Origin: JAXHUK01 sp034189725
GTDB lineage: Bacteria > Chloroflexota > Dehalococcoidia > SZUA-161
Assembly (NCBI GenBank): GCA_034189725.1
Contig: JAXHUK010000038.1
Span: 1 to 6,317, forward strand
Direction: 5' to 3'
DNA length: 6,317 bases
This document shows positions 5,441-6,317 of this stretch, piece after piece (positions within the stretch are counted from its first letter, which is position 1; each line of letters starts with the position of its first letter). The position numbers and the translations under genes were made by a program. The notes under the pieces are model-generated. The model did no database searches. It was not told the DNA's origin and saw nothing but the letters and a program-made list of their open reading frames with translations.

Positions 5441-6289
5441 ATGCCAGATGTAGAAGTCCCTATTGAGAAATGGACCGGGAAGGTTAATGAAGTAAAACTG
5501 GGAGGAGGTGGACGCAAAGAGGTTATCGTTGGAGGTGAGGTCGGATTGCCATTCCTTACCTTTGAGAGTTCCAATCCTAACTTGCCCAAGATAGCCATAG
5601 AGGTTCATGATAAAGAGCCGAATTGGCCAGCTCCCCTCCTATCTGCCTGGGGAGATGTAGTAAAAGATCCGGGAGCATGGGCGAAAAAAGCCGTAGAGTT
5701 TGGGGCTGATATCATAGCGCTTAAGCTGTTGAGTGCTCACCCTGAAGGAGGAAACACCGGGCCTGCGGAAGCTAAAGCAGTGGTAGAAAAGGTGCTTGCG
5801 GCTGTGGATATTCCACTTATGGTAATTGGCCCGGGAGTCGCTGAAAAAGATAATGACGTTCTGACAGCGGTTTCGGAAGCGGCGCGGGGACAGCGTGTTG
5901 CGATAGGCAATTGCGAGGAAAAGAATTACCGTACTATCGCCGCTGTATGTATTTCAGATGGTCACATCGCTATTGCTAAGACCCCTCTGGATATTAACCT
6001 GTGCAAACAGCTCAATATCATGCTTTCTGACATAGGCATTGCGAAGGACTCGATCCTGATGGATCCCGATACTGGAGCGCTGGGCTACGGGATTGAGTAT
6101 GGATACTCGATTAACGAGCGTGTCCGGTTAGCTGCGCTCGGTGGTGATGCGATGACTTCATTTCCGATTATCAATCATGTTGGTGGCGAAGTGTGGCGGC
6201 AGAAGGAAGCCAGAGCTAGCGAGGGAGTACCTGAGGCCTGGGGTGATCCTGCTGAGCGAGGAGTACTGTGGGAGGAGATCACAGCCTGA
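5441..6289 (+). CDS. acsD: Corrinoid iron-sulfur protein small subunit (CODH/ACS delta subunit), C-terminus apparently lost by frameshift
   Basis: With the large subunit AcsC it forms the corrinoid iron-sulfur protein that carries the methyl group from methyltetrahydrofolate to the AcsB A-cluster. AcsD is the TIM-barrel partner that caps the corrinoid. AAAGGAG lies 9 nt before the ATG. The N-terminus has the family opening 'P-x-E-K-W-T-G-K-V-N-E-V-x-L-G' (7-21). Later landmarks are EVHDKEPNWP (54-63), GADIIALKLLSAHPEGGN (88-105), TPLDINLCKQLNIML (181-195), DPDTGALGYGIEYGYSINER (208-227) and the C-terminal RGVLWEEITA (273-282). The frame ends here at 282 residues, whereas the family usually runs some 30-40 residues further through an 'AGADILVMRHP'-like helix and strand. 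Matching residues resume in another frame after the stop. Also called cdhD; the large subunit is not in the window. Confidence 0.93.
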   Translation: MPDVEVPIEKWTGKVNEVKLGGGGRKEVIVGGEVGLPFLTFESSNPNLPKIAIEVHDKEPNWPAPLLSAWGDVVKDPGAWAKKAVEFGADIIALKLLSAHPEGGNTGPAEAKAVVEKVLAAVDIPLMVIGPGVAEKDNDVLTAVSEAARGQRVAIGNCEEKNYRTIAAVCISDGHIAIAKTPLDINLCKQLNIMLSDIGIAKDSILMDPDTGALGYGIEYGYSINERVRLAALGGDAMTSFPIINHVGGEVWRQKEARASEGVPEAWGDPAERGVLWEEITA

Positions 6290-6317
6290 GTTAATCGATG
6301 CCGTGGCTGTAATCTCC
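6288..6317 (+). pseudogene. Out-of-frame continuation of acsD
   Basis: Read from 6288, the last 30 nt give ELIDAVAVIS. This aligns with the family's 'xLLxAGAxIL' strand that follows 'LWE-x-x-TA', if one residue is allowed between TA and E. The acsD frame reads TGA at 6287 instead. The net shift is one extra base, or two missing, close to 6286-6288. The window ends before the remainder can be seen. Alternatively this is non-coding sequence that resembles the family by chance. Confidence 0.45.

Noticed and set aside
1..6317. Mobile element, CRISPR array, tRNA or rRNA
   Set aside because: I found no transposase or integrase, terminal repeats, regularly spaced repeats or tRNA-like cloverleaf; the window is occupied by the protein genes and the control regions described.

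Overview
The window looks like a piece of an anaerobic bacterial chromosome carrying the acetyl-CoA synthase end of a Wood-Ljungdahl (reductive acetyl-CoA) gene cluster. The acetyl-CoA synthase is the long bacterial AcsB form, with the N-terminal CODH-docking half that archaeal CdhC lacks. The promoters match sigma-70 consensus, and genes start after clear AGGAG-type ribosome binding sites. Base composition is near 50% GC. A Chloroflexota/Dehalococcoidia-like sediment bacterium would fit, but the lineage is an inference.

Layout. Positions 1-2282 hold two minus-strand genes for exported proteins. One is a 5' fragment (1-264) of a secreted beta-sandwich protein. The other is a complete 649-residue protein (333-2282) with a signal peptide, alpha/alpha-toroid (prenyltransferase/terpene-cyclase-like) repeats, a DUF4430-like domain and two further beta domains. 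Toroid plus DUF4430 is the architecture of animal transcobalamin and intrinsic factor. Positions 2283-2666 form a divergent control region. It has a perfect TTGACA-N17-TATAAT promoter to the left and a TTGACT-N17-TGC-TAGAAT promoter to the right. An 8-bp inverted repeat fills the spacer of the right promoter, two AGGGTG-T-tract direct repeats lie 22 bp apart between the promoters, and the rightward leader carries a Leu/Ile-rich mini-ORF running into a terminator-like hairpin. Positions 2667-6289 hold the rightward genes: a 139-residue YflT-like protein with a Cys-Gly-Cys tail, acsB 15 nt later, then acsD (corrinoid iron-sulfur protein small subunit) after a 101-nt gap with a strong hairpin.

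How they work together. AcsD is half of the corrinoid protein that delivers the methyl group to the nickel A-cluster of AcsB, where it joins CO and CoA to make acetyl-CoA. CODH (acsA), the large CFeSP subunit (acsC) and the methyltransferase (acsE) are not in the window. The small protein ahead of acsB is translated from the same transcript and may serve AcsB. The divergent surface protein could bind a corrinoid, which would tie it to the corrinoid-dependent pathway next door; this is a hypothesis. The acsD frame stops before the family's usual C-terminus, and the missing residues appear to resume in another frame, suggesting a frameshift or sequencing error at the window edge.
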